Both the position numbers and the translations under genes were made by a program. A stretch of 64,000 bases of DNA from Nocardioides okcheonensis (GTDB taxonomy: Bacteria > Actinomycetota > Actinomycetes > Propionibacteriales > Nocardioidaceae). Positions 41,411-50,286 of the stretch are shown piece after piece (the first letter of the stretch is position 1; every line of letters starts with the position of its first letter). The notes beneath the pieces were generated by a model. The model saw only the letters and a list, made by a program, of their open reading frames with translations, did no database searches and was not told the DNA's origin. Location of the stretch: the NCBI RefSeq assembly GCF_020991065.1, contig NZ_CP087710.1, forward strand, positions 2,914,001 through 2,978,000, read 5' to 3'.

Positions 41411-42543
41411 CCGGCACCCTGACCCCCGTCCCCGACGTGCGTGCCCTGCTGCGCGGCGCGATCGAGCTCGAGCCCACCGCGGCCGGCCTGCTCCCGCACC
41501 GGCTGCCGGCGTGGGCGCGCGCGCAGACCGACGACCCGCAGCTGCGGCTCGTCGAGGCCCAGCCGTCCGGCGTACGCCTCGCGGTGCGGACCACCGCGAC
41601 CCGCCTCGAGCTCGACGTGCTGCCCACCAAGCGGCAGTACGCCGGGGTCCCCGCGCGACCCGACGGGCGCTACGACGTGCTGGTCGACGGCGCGCTCGCC
41701 GAGCAGCTCACCGCCCCCGGCGGCAACGTGCTCACGGTCGACATGATGACCGGCGCCCACACCTTCGAGGCCGGGGAGCCGACGACCCTCGCGGTCGGGC
41801 TCCCGGCGGGGGAGACGGCGGTCGAGGTGTGGCTGCCGCACGACGAGCAGACCGAGGTCGTCGCCCTGCGCTCGGACGCGCCGCTCGAGCCGCTGGCCGA
41901 CGACCGGCCGCGCTGGCTCCACCACGGCAGCTCGATCAGCCACGGCTCCAACGCCACCCACCCGACCGGCACCTGGCCGGTCGTCGCGGCCCGGCTGGCG
42001 GGCCTCGACCTGCTCAACCTGGGGTTCGGCGGCAGCGCGATGCTCGACCCGTTCGTGGCCCGCACCATCCGCGACACCCCGGCCGACCGGATCAGCGTCA
42101 AGCTCGGCATCAACCTCGTCAACGGCGACGTGATGCGCCGCCGGGTGCTCGGTCCGGCGGTCCACGGCTGGCTCGACACCATCCGCGACGGCCACCCCGA
42201 GACCCCCCTCCGCCTCGTGTCGCCGATCTTCTGCGGCGTCCACGAGGCGACCCCCGGTCCCACCGCGCCCGACATGGCGGCGATGGCCGAGGGTCGGGTC
42301 GCCTTCGTCGCCGGCGGCGACCCTGCCGCGGTCGCGGCCGGGGCGCTCACCCTGGAGGTGGTCCGCGAGGTGCTGGCCGAGGTGGTCGAGCGTCGCGACG
42401 ACCCGCACCTGGTCCACGTCGACGGCCTCGACCTCTACGGCCCCGCCGACGCCGAGCGGCTGCCGCTGCCCGACAACCTGCACCCCGACGGCGAGACCCA
42501 CCGGCTGATCGGCGAGCGGTTCGCGGCGCTGCCCGGCTGGTGA
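41407..42543 (+). CDS. SGNH/GDSL-type hydrolase
   Basis: The 378-aa protein has an N-terminal beta-rich domain (about residues 1-165). An SGNH hydrolase domain follows with HHGSSISHGSN (catalytic Ser in block I), NLGFGGSAMLDP (block II Gly), KLGINLVNGD (block III) and DNLHPDGETH (Asp/His of block V). Such esterases often deacetylate sugars; the position next to a xylose locus makes acetylated xylose or xylan fragments attractive, but this is inference. No signal peptide is seen, so it acts in the cytoplasm. It is coupled to the upstream tetR. Confidence 0.85.
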   Translation: MTGTLTPVPDVRALLRGAIELEPTAAGLLPHRLPAWARAQTDDPQLRLVEAQPSGVRLAVRTTATRLELDVLPTKRQYAGVPARPDGRYDVLVDGALAEQLTAPGGNVLTVDMMTGAHTFEAGEPTTLAVGLPAGETAVEVWLPHDEQTEVVALRSDAPLEPLADDRPRWLHHGSSISHGSNATHPTGTWPVVAARLAGLDLLNLGFGGSAMLDPFVARTIRDTPADRISVKLGINLVNGDVMRRRVLGPAVHGWLDTIRDGHPETPLRLVSPIFCGVHEATPGPTAPDMAAMAEGRVAFVAGGDPAAVAAGALTLEVVREVLAEVVERRDDPHLVHVDGLDLYGPADAERLPLPDNLHPDGETHRLIGERFAALPGW

Positions 42544-42570
42544 CCCGTGTTGCGACATCGTTGCCTCAAA

Positions 42571-42588
42571 TGAGACACTGATGTCTCA
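42571..42588. promoter_or_regulatory. TetR-type operator
   Basis: TGAGACA-CTGA-TGTCTCA is a perfect 7-bp dyad just upstream of the AGGAGG ribosome site of the second tetR gene. It is the expected autoregulatory site controlling the tetR-MFS pair. Confidence 0.7.
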
Positions 42589-42603
42589 ACCAAGGAGGTG
42601 GCC

Positions 42604-43167
42604 GTGGGATCGAACCGCGACGACGTGCTCGGCGCCGCACAGCGCCTGCTCAACGGTGACCCCGGTGCGTCGATGTCGACCATCGCCGAGGCCGCCTCGG
42701 TCAGCCGGGCGACGCTGCACCGGCACTTCGAGTCCCGCGAGGCGCTGCTCCTCGAGCTCGGCACGCGCTCGCTCGACCAGTGGGAGCGCCGCCTCGACGA
42801 CGCGGACGTCGAAGGGTCCGCCGCGTCGGCGGACGCCGCCACGATCCGCGCCACCCTCGAGGCCCTCGTCGCGGGCTACGTCGACGACTCCGACGACCAC
42901 GCCTTCGCCCTGACCGACCACGTCATCCTCGGCAACGCCGCGCTCGCCGAGCGCACCCAGCGCCTCGCCGACCGGGAGACGGTGCTGTTCGCCGCCGCCC
43001 AGGAAGCCGGGGTGGTCCGCGCCGACCTGCCGTTGCGCTGGTTCGGCCACACCGTCTACGGCCAGCTCGTCGCGGGCCGCGAGGCCGTGCGGTTCGGCGA
43101 CGTCGCCCGCCGCGACGTCGCCCACCTCGTCCTGTCCACCCTGCTCACCGGGATCGCGCCGTCATGA
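42604..43167 (+). CDS. TetR family regulator of the MFS exporter
   Basis: The 187-aa protein has an HTH at about residues 25-45 (MSTIAEAASVSRATLHRHFE) and a helical ligand-binding C-terminal domain. GTG 42604 is preceded by AGGAGG. The stop overlaps the exporter ATG (ATGA), the classic repressor-pump pair. It should bind the TGAGACA palindrome directly upstream and respond to a substrate of the pump. Confidence 0.88.
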   Translation: MGSNRDDVLGAAQRLLNGDPGASMSTIAEAASVSRATLHRHFESREALLLELGTRSLDQWERRLDDADVEGSAASADAATIRATLEALVAGYVDDSDDHAFALTDHVILGNAALAERTQRLADRETVLFAAAQEAGVVRADLPLRWFGHTVYGQLVAGREAVRFGDVARRDVAHLVLSTLLTGIAPS

Positions 43168-44645
43168 CCAGCCTCGCCCCGTCCGCGCCCCGCACCGCCT
43201 CCGACCCGCGCCGCTGGTGGGCGCTGGCCGTGCTGGCTGCGAGCCTCCTCGTGGTGGTCATGGACATGACCATCCTCAACGTCGCGCTCCCCGCGATGAC
43301 CGACGAGCTGGGCCTGGGCGCGGTCTCCCAGCTCTGGGTCGTGGACGCCTACGCCCTCGCGCTGGCCGGCCTGCTCGTGCCGGTCACGGCCCTCGCCGAC
43401 AGGTGGGGCCGCAAGCGGATGCTGGTCACGGGCTACGCCGCCTTCGCGGTCGGCTCGCTCGCCGTGCTCTGGGCGGACAGCGCGGCCGAGGTCATCGCGA
43501 TCCGGGCGCTGCTCGGGCTGGGTGGGGCGATGGTGATGCCGTCCACGCTCTCCCTGATCCGCTCGACCTTCGCCGACCCGCGCGAGCGGACCCTCGCGCT
43601 CAGCGTGTGGGGCGCGACCGCGGCGCTCGGTGCTGCGGTCGGCCCGGTCGTGGGCGGCGCGCTGCTCGAGGCGTTCAGCTGGCACGCGGCCTTCCTGGTC
43701 AACGTGCCGCTGATGGCCGTGGCGATCGTCGCCGGGCTCTGGATCCTGCGGGAGAGCCGCTCGCAGCGCCCGGGCCGCATCGACGTGACCGGCGTGCTCC
43801 TCTCGGCGGGTGGGATGACCGCGGCCGTCTACGCCGTCAAGCAGCTCGGCAAGCACGGACCCACCGTCGCGACGCTGGCGCTGCTCGCCGTCGGCGTCGC
43901 GGCGCTCGCCCTGTTCGTGCGCCGCTCGCTGCGCTCCGACCGCCCCATGCTCGACGTGCGCCTCTTCCGGCAGCCGGTGCTCCGCGCGGGCGTCGTCGCG
44001 GCCCTGGCCAGCAGCATGCTGATGGCGACGGTGCTGTTCGTCGGCAGCCAGTGGCTGCAGCTGGTCGAGGGGATGGGCCCGCTGCGCTCGGGCCTCGCGC
44101 TGCTGCCGCTCGCGGTCGGTGCGATGGTCGCCTCGCCGTTCGCCCCGGCCCTCGCCGAGCGCACGAGCCCACGGCTGGTGCTCTCGGCCGGGCTGATGGT
44201 GCTGGCGACCGGACTCGCGCTGGTCGCGGTGCTGCCGGCGACCTACCCTTGGGTCGCGGTCGCCTTCGCGGTGGTCGGCCTGGGCACGTCGGCCCTCGGG
44301 CTCGGCTCGGCCCTCATCATGGGCACCGCCACCGACGACCAAGCGGGGTCCGCCGCGGCCATCGAGGAGATCACCTACGAGCTGGGCGCCGTGCTCGGCA
44401 TCACGTTCCTCGGCAGCCTGGTCGGAGCGGTCTACCTCGCCGGCCTGCCCGACGGCGTGGGTGCGGCGGCGCGCGAGTCCCTGGCCGGCGCGACCGGCGG
44501 GCCGTGGGCGGGCGAGGCGGCCGACTCCTTCGTCGTGGCCTTCGCCTCCGTGGGCGCGGTCGGGGCGGTCGGCGCCGCGCTGGCGGCGTACGTCGTGTGG
44601 CGCCTGGTGCCGGCGGACCTCACGCTCGACGACTCGCAGCACTGA
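43164..44645 (+). CDS. MFS multidrug exporter (DHA2, 14-helix type)
   Basis: The 493-aa protein starts with LLVVVMDMTILNVALPAMTD, the DHA2 motif in helix 1 with its Asp. ADRWGRKRML (loop 2-3 motif A) and WGATAALGAAVGPVVGGALL (antiporter motif C in helix 5) follow. About 14 membrane helices are predicted, as in QacA/SmvA-type drug:H+ antiporters. The substrate is unknown. It is coupled to the preceding TetR regulator, which is expected to de-repress it. Confidence 0.9.
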   Translation: MTSLAPSAPRTASDPRRWWALAVLAASLLVVVMDMTILNVALPAMTDELGLGAVSQLWVVDAYALALAGLLVPVTALADRWGRKRMLVTGYAAFAVGSLAVLWADSAAEVIAIRALLGLGGAMVMPSTLSLIRSTFADPRERTLALSVWGATAALGAAVGPVVGGALLEAFSWHAAFLVNVPLMAVAIVAGLWILRESRSQRPGRIDVTGVLLSAGGMTAAVYAVKQLGKHGPTVATLALLAVGVAALALFVRRSLRSDRPMLDVRLFRQPVLRAGVVAALASSMLMATVLFVGSQWLQLVEGMGPLRSGLALLPLAVGAMVASPFAPALAERTSPRLVLSAGLMVLATGLALVAVLPATYPWVAVAFAVVGLGTSALGLGSALIMGTATDDQAGSAAAIEEITYELGAVLGITFLGSLVGAVYLAGLPDGVGAAARESLAGATGGPWAGEAADSFVVAFASVGAVGAVGAALAAYVVWRLVPADLTLDDSQH

Positions 44646-44678
44646 CCGGCGGCCGCCTCGCGCCCTAGAGTCACCTCC

Positions 44679-45689
44679 ATGGCCCGCTACGGCGCTCAGT
44701 TCGGCCCCGACATCACCTTCCTCGGGGTGCCCGCCTGCGACCTGGACGACGAGGCGTCCTACGCCGACGCGGACGTGGTCGTCGTCGGCGCACCGTTCGA
44801 CGGCGGCACGTCCCACCGCCCCGGCACCCGCTTCGGGCCGCAGGCGATCCGGATGACCGACTACCTCCCGCACGACGGCTCCCGGCCCAGCCTCGCGCTG
44901 CGCACGGACGGCCTCGTCGACCTGCGGGTCGTCGACGCCGGGGACGTCGAGATGCCCCCGGGCGACATCGAGCGGGCGCTCGGCGTGCTGGAGGCGGCGG
45001 TCGAGAAGGTCGCCCGGGCCGGCGCGATCCCGGTCGTGCTCGGCGGCGACCACTCCATCGCCTACCCCGACGCCAAGGGGGTCGCCAACGTCCTGGGCCA
45101 CGGGCGGGTCTCGATGATCCACTTCGACGCCCACGCCGACACCGGCGACATCGAGTTCGGCTCGCTGTGGGGCCACGGCCAGCCGATGCGCCGGCTGATC
45201 GAGTCGGGGGCGCTGCGCGGCGACCGGTTCCTGCAGGTCGGGCTGCGCGGCTACTGGCCGGGCCCCGAGACGCTCGACTGGATGGCCGGGCAGCGGATGC
45301 GGTCCTACGAGATGACCGAGATCGTCCACCGCGGCCTCGACGACTGCCTCACCGAGGCGTTCGGCATCGCCACCGACGCGTGCGAGGGCGTCTTCCTCTC
45401 CGTCGACATCGACGTCTGCGACCCGGGGCACGCGCCCGGCACCGGCACCCCGGAGCCGGGCGGGCTGACCGCCCGCCAGCTGCTCGACGCCGTGCGCCGG
45501 ATCTGCCTGGAGCTGCCCGTCGTCGGCGTGGACGTGGTCGAGGTGAGCCCGCCCTACGACCACGCCGACATCACCGCGGCGCTCGCCAACCGCGTGGTGC
45601 TCGAGGCGCTCTCGGCCATCGCCCGCAAGCGCCGCGACGAGCGCGACGGCACCACCTGGGACCCGTCGCGTCCGCTGCTGGACCGCTGA
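44679..45689 (+). CDS. speB: agmatinase/arginase family ureohydrolase
   Basis: The 336-aa protein has the binuclear Mn2+ ligands of the family: GGDHS (about residue 122), DAHAD (about 149-153) and SVDIDVCDP (about 246-254). [18 protein letters not shown] near the N-terminus is typical of agmatinases and guanidinobutyrases. It hydrolyses a guanidino compound to urea and an amine; the exact substrate is not certain. ATG 44679 lies 7 bases after TAGAGT (leaderless). Confidence 0.85.
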   Translation: MARYGAQFGPDITFLGVPACDLDDEASYADADVVVVGAPFDGGTSHRPGTRFGPQAIRMTDYLPHDGSRPSLALRTDGLVDLRVVDAGDVEMPPGDIERALGVLEAAVEKVARAGAIPVVLGGDHSIAYPDAKGVANVLGHGRVSMIHFDAHADTGDIEFGSLWGHGQPMRRLIESGALRGDRFLQVGLRGYWPGPETLDWMAGQRMRSYEMTEIVHRGLDDCLTEAFGIATDACEGVFLSVDIDVCDPGHAPGTGTPEPGGLTARQLLDAVRRICLELPVVGVDVVEVSPPYDHADITAALANRVVLEALSAIARKRRDERDGTTWDPSRPLLDR

Positions 45690-45752
45690 CGGCGGATCCG
45701 CGCCCAGCAGAACGCCCTGTGCCCGCGGCCCGCGGCGGCACACGCTGGAGCC

Positions 45753-46364
45753 ATGAGCACCCACACCACCGAACGCATCGAGGACGAGCTCGTCCGCCGG
45801 CTGATGCACGAGCGCATCGTCGTGCTCGGCGAGGAGCTGCAGGAGCGCAACGGCAACCGGCTGATGCACCAGCTCCTGCTCCTGTCGGCCGACGACCCGC
45901 GCGCCGACATCAGCCTCTGGGTCAACAGCCCCGGCGGCTCCGTGTCGGCGATGCTGGCCATCCACGACGTCATGCGCCTGATCCCCAACGACGTCAGCAC
46001 CGTCGCGATGGGCATGGCGGCCAGCGCCGGGCAGTTCCTGCTGTCCGCCGGCACGCCCGGCAAGCGCTACGTCCTGCCGCACGCGCGCGTCCTGCTGCAC
46101 CAGGGCTCGGCCGGCATCGGCGGCACCGCCGTCGACATCGAGCTGCAGGCCGAGGACCTGCGCCAGACCCGCGACACGGTCCTCGGCCTGATCGCCGAGC
46201 ACACCGGGCAGGACCGCGACACCGTCGAGCGCGACTCCCGGCGCGACCGCTGGTTCAGCGCCGAGCAGGCCCTCGCCTACGGGTTCGTCGACCACCTGAT
46301 CACCGGCGTCGACGACGTCACCCCCGGACGGCGGCACGCGGTCGGCCTGGCGGGTGCGCGATGA
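45753..46364 (+). CDS. clpP: ATP-dependent Clp protease proteolytic subunit, catalytically complete paralogue
   Basis: The 203-aa ClpP fold has all catalytic residues. The Ser is in [12 protein letters not shown] (about residue 92), His in PHARVLLHQ (about 117) and Asp in [10 protein letters not shown] (about 168). The substrate-binding [12 protein letters not shown] is also present. No long propeptide is seen. The gene is followed by a second clpP with a 4-base overlap, like the clpP3-clpP4 pairs of Streptomyces. Upstream, CCCAGCAGAACGCCCTG resembles the region of the ClgR-type box at 47317, suggesting common control. Confidence 0.9.
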   Translation: MSTHTTERIEDELVRRLMHERIVVLGEELQERNGNRLMHQLLLLSADDPRADISLWVNSPGGSVSAMLAIHDVMRLIPNDVSTVAMGMAASAGQFLLSAGTPGKRYVLPHARVLLHQGSAGIGGTAVDIELQAEDLRQTRDTVLGLIAEHTGQDRDTVERDSRRDRWFSAEQALAYGFVDHLITGVDDVTPGRRHAVGLAGAR

Positions 46365-46966
46365 GCGGCTACCCGATCCCCTACGTCGTCCAGCAGACGC
46401 CGCGCGGCGAGCGGACCCTCGACCTCTACTCCCGGCTGCTGTCGGAGCGGATCGTCTACCTCGGCACCGAGATCGACGACGGCGTCGCCAACGTGGTGAT
46501 CGCCCAGCTCCTGCACCTCGCGTCCGAGAGCTCCGAGCTGCCGATCAGCCTCTACGTCAACAGCCCCGGCGGCTCGATCTCGGCGTCGTTGGCGATCTAC
46601 GACGCGATGCAGTTCGTCCGGCCGCTGGTGGAGACGGTCTGCGTGGGCCAGGCGACCTGGACCGCGGCGGTCCTGCTCGCCGGCGGAGCCCCGGGCAGGC
46701 GGGCGATCCTGCCGCACGGCCGCGTGGTGCTGCACCAGCCCGCCACCCAGGGGCGCGGCACGGTGCCCGACCTGATCCTCGAGGCCGACGAGGTGGCCCG
46801 GGTCCGGCTGCTGCTCGAGGAGGTGCTGGCCCGCCACACCGGGCGTACGCCCGAGCAGATCCGCCAGGACACCGACCGCACGCTCGTGCTCCCCGGCGAG
46901 GCGGCCGTCGACTACGGCGTCGTCGACACCGTGCTGCACGACCAGCCCCTGCTCACCGCTTCGTGA
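46361..46966 (+). CDS. ClpP-like protein lacking the catalytic Ser and Asp
   Basis: The 201-aa ClpP homologue contains [20 protein letters not shown] and [11 protein letters not shown], so fold and His are kept. The nucleophile position is changed: ClpP usually has GQAASMGA, this protein has GQATWTAA, replacing Ser by Trp (codon TGG). The Asp position (normally DTxRD) reads DTDRT. With two of three catalytic residues gone it should be inactive, acting as a structural partner in a mixed barrel with the upstream ClpP, like plastid ClpR. It overlaps the upstream gene by ATGA. Confidence 0.88.
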   Translation: MSGYPIPYVVQQTPRGERTLDLYSRLLSERIVYLGTEIDDGVANVVIAQLLHLASESSELPISLYVNSPGGSISASLAIYDAMQFVRPLVETVCVGQATWTAAVLLAGGAPGRRAILPHGRVVLHQPATQGRGTVPDLILEADEVARVRLLLEEVLARHTGRTPEQIRQDTDRTLVLPGEAAVDYGVVDTVLHDQPLLTAS

Positions 46967-46981
46967 GCGGACCTGTGCGGG

Positions 46982-47278
46982 TCAGGCGGCGAGCGCCAGC
47001 GCGTCCGGCCGGGCGACGCGGGTGGCGAGCTCGCGGGTGCCGAGGTCGAGCGCGCCGGCGATCGCCTGGAGCATCTCCGACGACGGGTCCTTGAGCCCGC
47101 GCTCGACCTCGGAGAGGTACTGCACCGAGACGCCCGCGCGCCCGGCGACGTCGACCAGCCGCTCGCCCCGGCGGGCGCGCTCGCGGTGCAGCTCGCGGCC
47201 GACCAGCTCGCGCCACAGCGGCTCGGGGGAGGTGGGAGCGGCGTCGTCACGGTCGGGGAAGGGGAGGATCTGGCCCAT
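46982..47278 (-). CDS. XRE-type regulator, ClgR/PopR-like
   Basis: The 98-aa protein has a Cro/C1 HTH (LVDVAGRAGVSVQYLSEVERG, about residues 41-61) followed by KDPSSEMLQAIAGALDL, closely like ClgR/PopR. Those proteins activate clp genes in Actinobacteria and are themselves Clp substrates. The C-terminus ends LALAA, a hydrophobic degron-like tail of the kind recognised by ClpX, seen in both ClgR and PopR. It is convergent with the ClpP pair. ATG 47278 has TAGCGT 6 bases upstream, and a ClgR-consensus palindrome lies further upstream. Confidence 0.82.
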   Translation of the reverse strand: MGQILPFPDRDDAAPTSPEPLWRELVGRELHRERARRGERLVDVAGRAGVSVQYLSEVERGLKDPSSEMLQAIAGALDLGTRELATRVARPDALALAA

Positions 47279-47316
47279 GTCCCGACGCTAGCCACGCCGC
47301 GGGCCCGTGCCCAGCA

Positions 47317-47335
47317 GTTCCGCTCAGGGCGGAAC
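47317..47335. promoter_or_regulatory. ClgR-type operator
   Basis: GTTCCGC-TCAGG-GCGGAAC is a perfect 7-bp dyad. Its core CGCTCAGGGCG matches the CGCYNANRGCG form of the ClgR box recalled from the literature. It lies just upstream of the -35 position of the XRE gene, as expected for an autoactivator. A partial copy (CGCCCTGTGCC) precedes clpP. Confidence 0.65.
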
Positions 47336-47337
47336 GA

Positions 47338-47874
47338 TCAGACCCCGAGCCCGAGCAGCCCCAGCGGCTCGGTCATCTCGGCCTCCTCGTAGGTGAAGTG
47401 GGACTCCAGGTCGGCACGCAGGTCCGCGACCGCCCGGGCCAGCTCGTCGACCCGCGCGGGGTCCGCGGCGACGGCGACCGCGAGGCCGTCGACGCGCTCG
47501 AGGTGGGCGTGCACGACCAGGTGCTCCTCGGCGAGCCGGGCCGCCACCGGCGCGTAGTCGGCCAGCGTCGCGACCGCGGGGAAGAGGTTCCGGTCCTCGA
47601 TCGAGTGGTGCATCGTCAGGAAGCGGCAGACCTGGCCGCACATCCCCGCGACCTGCTGCGCCGACAGGGCGGGGGCGAGGCCGTGCACCCCGGCGCGCAC
47701 GTCGTCGACGGCTCCCGTGCCGTCGCGCAGCGCTGCGACCGCCCGGGTCAGCGCGACGAGCTGGGCGCGGAAGTGGTCGTGGATCATCCGCAGGTGGTCG
47801 CCCGCGATCCGCTGCCGGGGCGTGAGGTCGACCGAACCGGCCACGCGAGGTCGGGAGGCGTCGTCGATCGGCAC
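47338..47874 (-). CDS. hemerythrin HHE domain protein
   Basis: The 178-aa helical protein carries conserved His/Glu positions of HHE domains: DHLRMIHDHFRAQL (about residues 26-39), LTMHHSIEDRNLFP (about 86-99), EEHLVVHAHLERVD (about 115-128) and SHFTYEEAEM (near the C-terminus). These usually bind a di-iron centre that senses or carries O2 or NO. GTG 47874 lies 6 bases after TAGGCT on the minus strand (leaderless). Its 3' end abuts the ClgR-type box. Confidence 0.85.
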   Translation of the reverse strand: MPIDDASRPRVAGSVDLTPRQRIAGDHLRMIHDHFRAQLVALTRAVAALRDGTGAVDDVRAGVHGLAPALSAQQVAGMCGQVCRFLTMHHSIEDRNLFPAVATLADYAPVAARLAEEHLVVHAHLERVDGLAVAVAADPARVDELARAVADLRADLESHFTYEEAEMTEPLGLLGLGV

Positions 47875-47995
47875 GGGGCCAGCCTAGGTCGACGACCCCG
47901 GGACCTCCGGCCCGCCGACGGGTGCCGTTCGGTCCTGCCCTCGCGCGGGCGCGCGCACGAGGGTGGAGGCACCGACGACACCCGGGAGGCCTCCG

Positions 47996-48199
47996 ATGAT
48001 GACCCACCAGTACGTCCAGCACGACTGGTCGCCACTCGTCTACGCGGAGGGCCTGGCGGTGATGGCGCTGCTCGTCGTCCTCGGCATGTGCGTCTTCCTG
48101 CTCGGCGCCACGCGCGCCAAGCGGACGCACCCGGCCGGGCCCGGGATGCAGGAAGGGCCCCGACCTGAGGTCGGGGCCCAACGTCCTGCGCGCCTGTAG
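47996..48199 (+). CDS. small single-helix membrane protein overlapping tRNA-Arg
   Basis: The 67-aa protein has one membrane helix (GLAVMALLVVLGMCVFLLGA, about residues 19-38) and a basic tail. ATG 47996 follows GGGAGG at good spacing. The frame runs through the hairpin at 48155 and stops inside the tRNA-Arg 3' end (TAG 48197), so the last 12-15 residues are probably fortuitous coding of structural RNA. I do not recognise a family. Confidence 0.5.
   Translation: MMTHQYVQHDWSPLVYAEGLAVMALLVVLGMCVFLLGATRAKRTHPAGPGMQEGPRPEVGAQRPARL
48155..48179 (-). terminator. terminator of tRNA-Arg
   Basis: GGGCCCCGACC-TGA-GGTCGGGGCCC is an 11-bp hairpin located 9 bases beyond the 3' end of the minus-strand tRNA. 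Confidence 0.65.
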
Positions 48200-48261
48200 G
48201 GATTCGAACCCCAAACCTTCTGATCCGTAGTCAGATGCTCTATCCGTTGAGCTACAGGCGC
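48189..48261 (-). tRNA. tRNA-Arg (anticodon ACG)
   Basis: A 73-nt cloverleaf is present. The acceptor GCGCCTG pairs with CAGGCGC, the D-arm region is TAGCTCAACGGATAGAGCA, the anticodon loop CTACGGA reads ACG, and the T arm has GGTTCGAATCC. CCA is not encoded. A34 would be deaminated to inosine to read CGU/CGC/CGA. Confidence 0.95.
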
Positions 48262-48410
48262 CCGTCCGTGCTCCGCCGAGCGGTGCGAGGACTCGACGAC
48301 AATAGCCGACGGGCGCCGGACGAGCGAAATCACCACCACCCCCTGAGTCGGTCCGACCCCGCGGACCGTGGCCTAGGGTGCCTAGCACCCCACCGAAGAG
48401 AGGCAGCGCG

Positions 48411-50246
48411 ATGGCAGATCTCGAGGCAGTCCTGGACGAGGCCGGGCTGACGAACCCCCGTGTCCGCGAGTTCGTCAAGGAGTACGCCGAGCTCACCGGC
48501 GCCGAGCACGTCGAGGTGGTCAACGCCTCCGACGACGCGCGGCTGCTCGAGGAGGCGGTCCGGACGGGCGAGCTCCAGCGCGCCGGGGAGGGGCGCTACT
48601 ACTCCCGCAGCTATCACAAGGACACCGCCCGCTCCGAGGAGCGGACCATCGTCGCGACGAACGACGAGAAGGACCGCGGCGTCTACAACAACTGGCGCCC
48701 GGCCTCGGAGATGAAGCCGATGCTGCACGACCGGATGCGCGGCGCGTCCGAGGGCAAGACGATGTACGTCGTCCCCTACCTGATGGCGCCTCCCGGCAAC
48801 CCGCTCGCGCCGTGGGCGGCCGGCGTCGAGCTGACCGACACCCGCACCGTGGTGCTGCACATGATCCGGATGGCGCGCGTCGGCGTGCAGTTCGTCAACG
48901 ACCTCGAGGACCCCGACTCGTTCGTGCGCGCCGTCCACGTCACCGGCGACCTCGAGAACCTCGGCCAGGGCACCCCCGACGACCAGCGCTACTTCGTCAC
49001 CGTCGCCGACGAGCGCACGATCCTGCACTTCGGCTCGTCCTACGGCGGCAACGCGCTGCTCGGCAAGATCGCCCACGGCCTGCGCCAGGGGGCGTACGAC
49101 GGGTGGGCGAGCAGGAAGTTCCTGGCCGAGCAGTACATGCTCATCGGCATCCACGACAAGGAGACCGGGAGGACGTACCACGTCTGCGGCGGCTTCCCCA
49201 GCGCCTCCGGCAAGACCAACCTGGCGATGATGGCGGCCCCCGACGCGCTCGGCGACCGCTACCACGTGTCGTTCTACGGCGACGACATCGCCTGGCTGTG
49301 GGTCGACGAGAAGACCGGCCGGCTGATGGGCATGAATCCGGAGTACGGCGTCTTCGGCGTCGCGAAGGACACCAACGAGAAGACCAACCCCAACGCGCTG
49401 GCCTCGATCGCCGAGGGCACCGACTGCATCTTCACCAACGTCGCCCACAACCCGACCACCGGCGAGGTGTGGTGGGAGGGGCGGACCCCGAAGCCGCCCA
49501 CCGACGTCAAGGGCTGGCTCGACTGGACGGGCGCGCCGCTGGCCGACCGCAAGGACAACGACACCGCCGCGTGGGCCCACCCGAACAGCCGGTTCACCAC
49601 CACCCTGGCCAACGTGCCCAACGTCGCCGCCGACTACGACGACCCGGTCGGGGTGCCGATCGACGCGATCATCTTCGGCGGCCGCACCCGCGACCGCGAG
49701 CCGCTGATCCGGGCGATCACCGACCTGGCGGAGGGTGTCTACGACGGGCTCACCCTCGGCGCCGAGGCCACCTTCGCCGCGGAGGGCGTCGACGGCCAGC
49801 TGCGCTACGACCCGATGTCCAACCGGCCGTTCATGGCCTACGGCGAGGGCGACTACGCCCGCCACTACCTCGACGTGGTCGGCGCGGCCACCGACCAGCC
49901 GATCTTCGCCCACGTCAACTGGTTCCAGCGCGACGCCGAGGACGGCCACTTCCTGTGGCCGGGCTACCGCGACAACCTCCGCCCGCTGCTGTGGCTGCTC
50001 CAGCTGCGCAACGGCGAGGTCGAGGGGCGTCGTACGGCCGTCGGCATCCTGCCCACCGAGGAGGAGCTCGACCTGGTCGGGATGGACGTGCCGGCCGAGG
50101 ACCTCGAGCGGATCCTCACCATCGACACCGAGCGCTGGCGGCAGGAGATGGGCTTCCGCGAGGAGCACCTCGCCCAGTTCGAGCGGATGCCCGAGGAGAT
50201 CTGGGAGGCACACCGCCGGGTGGCGGCCGACCTCGAGAACGAGTGA
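48411..50246 (+). CDS. phosphoenolpyruvate carboxykinase (GTP) paralogue with Cys-to-Ser in the P-loop
   Basis: The 611-aa protein follows the GTP-PEPCK layout: [25 protein letters not shown] (R-loop region), YGDDIAWLWVDEKTGRLMGM, NPEYGVFGVAKDTNEKTNP and a C-terminal HFLWPGYRDNLRPLLWLL. The kinase-1 loop reads FPSASGKTNLAM, where the family has FPSACGKTN; the hyper-reactive Cys is Ser (codon TCC). The mutation is compatible with activity but removes redox and thiol sensitivity. Together with the distance from the second copy it suggests a specialised paralogue. ATG 48411 follows GAGAGG, with a TAGGGT box at 48374. Confidence 0.88.
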   Translation: MADLEAVLDEAGLTNPRVREFVKEYAELTGAEHVEVVNASDDARLLEEAVRTGELQRAGEGRYYSRSYHKDTARSEERTIVATNDEKDRGVYNNWRPASEMKPMLHDRMRGASEGKTMYVVPYLMAPPGNPLAPWAAGVELTDTRTVVLHMIRMARVGVQFVNDLEDPDSFVRAVHVTGDLENLGQGTPDDQRYFVTVADERTILHFGSSYGGNALLGKIAHGLRQGAYDGWASRKFLAEQYMLIGIHDKETGRTYHVCGGFPSASGKTNLAMMAAPDALGDRYHVSFYGDDIAWLWVDEKTGRLMGMNPEYGVFGVAKDTNEKTNPNALASIAEGTDCIFTNVAHNPTTGEVWWEGRTPKPPTDVKGWLDWTGAPLADRKDNDTAAWAHPNSRFTTTLANVPNVAADYDDPVGVPIDAIIFGGRTRDREPLIRAITDLAEGVYDGLTLGAEATFAAEGVDGQLRYDPMSNRPFMAYGEGDYARHYLDVVGAATDQPIFAHVNWFQRDAEDGHFLWPGYRDNLRPLLWLLQLRNGEVEGRRTAVGILPTEEELDLVGMDVPAEDLERILTIDTERWRQEMGFREEHLAQFERMPEEIWEAHRRVAADLENE

Positions 50247-50286
50247 TTCCGCCCCCGGGCGCGCCGTGCGTCGTTACCCTTTCGTG

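Noticed and set aside
46361..46966. Trp substitution in the second ClpP as a sequencing indel
   Set aside because: The frame is conserved on both sides (VCVGQA, then [11 protein letters not shown]), so a frameshift cannot explain the TWT sequence.
45753..46966. Housekeeping clpP1-clpP2 operon
   Set aside because: No clpX or tig neighbours, the second subunit lacks catalytic residues, and a PopR-like regulator is adjacent; this fits an accessory pair.
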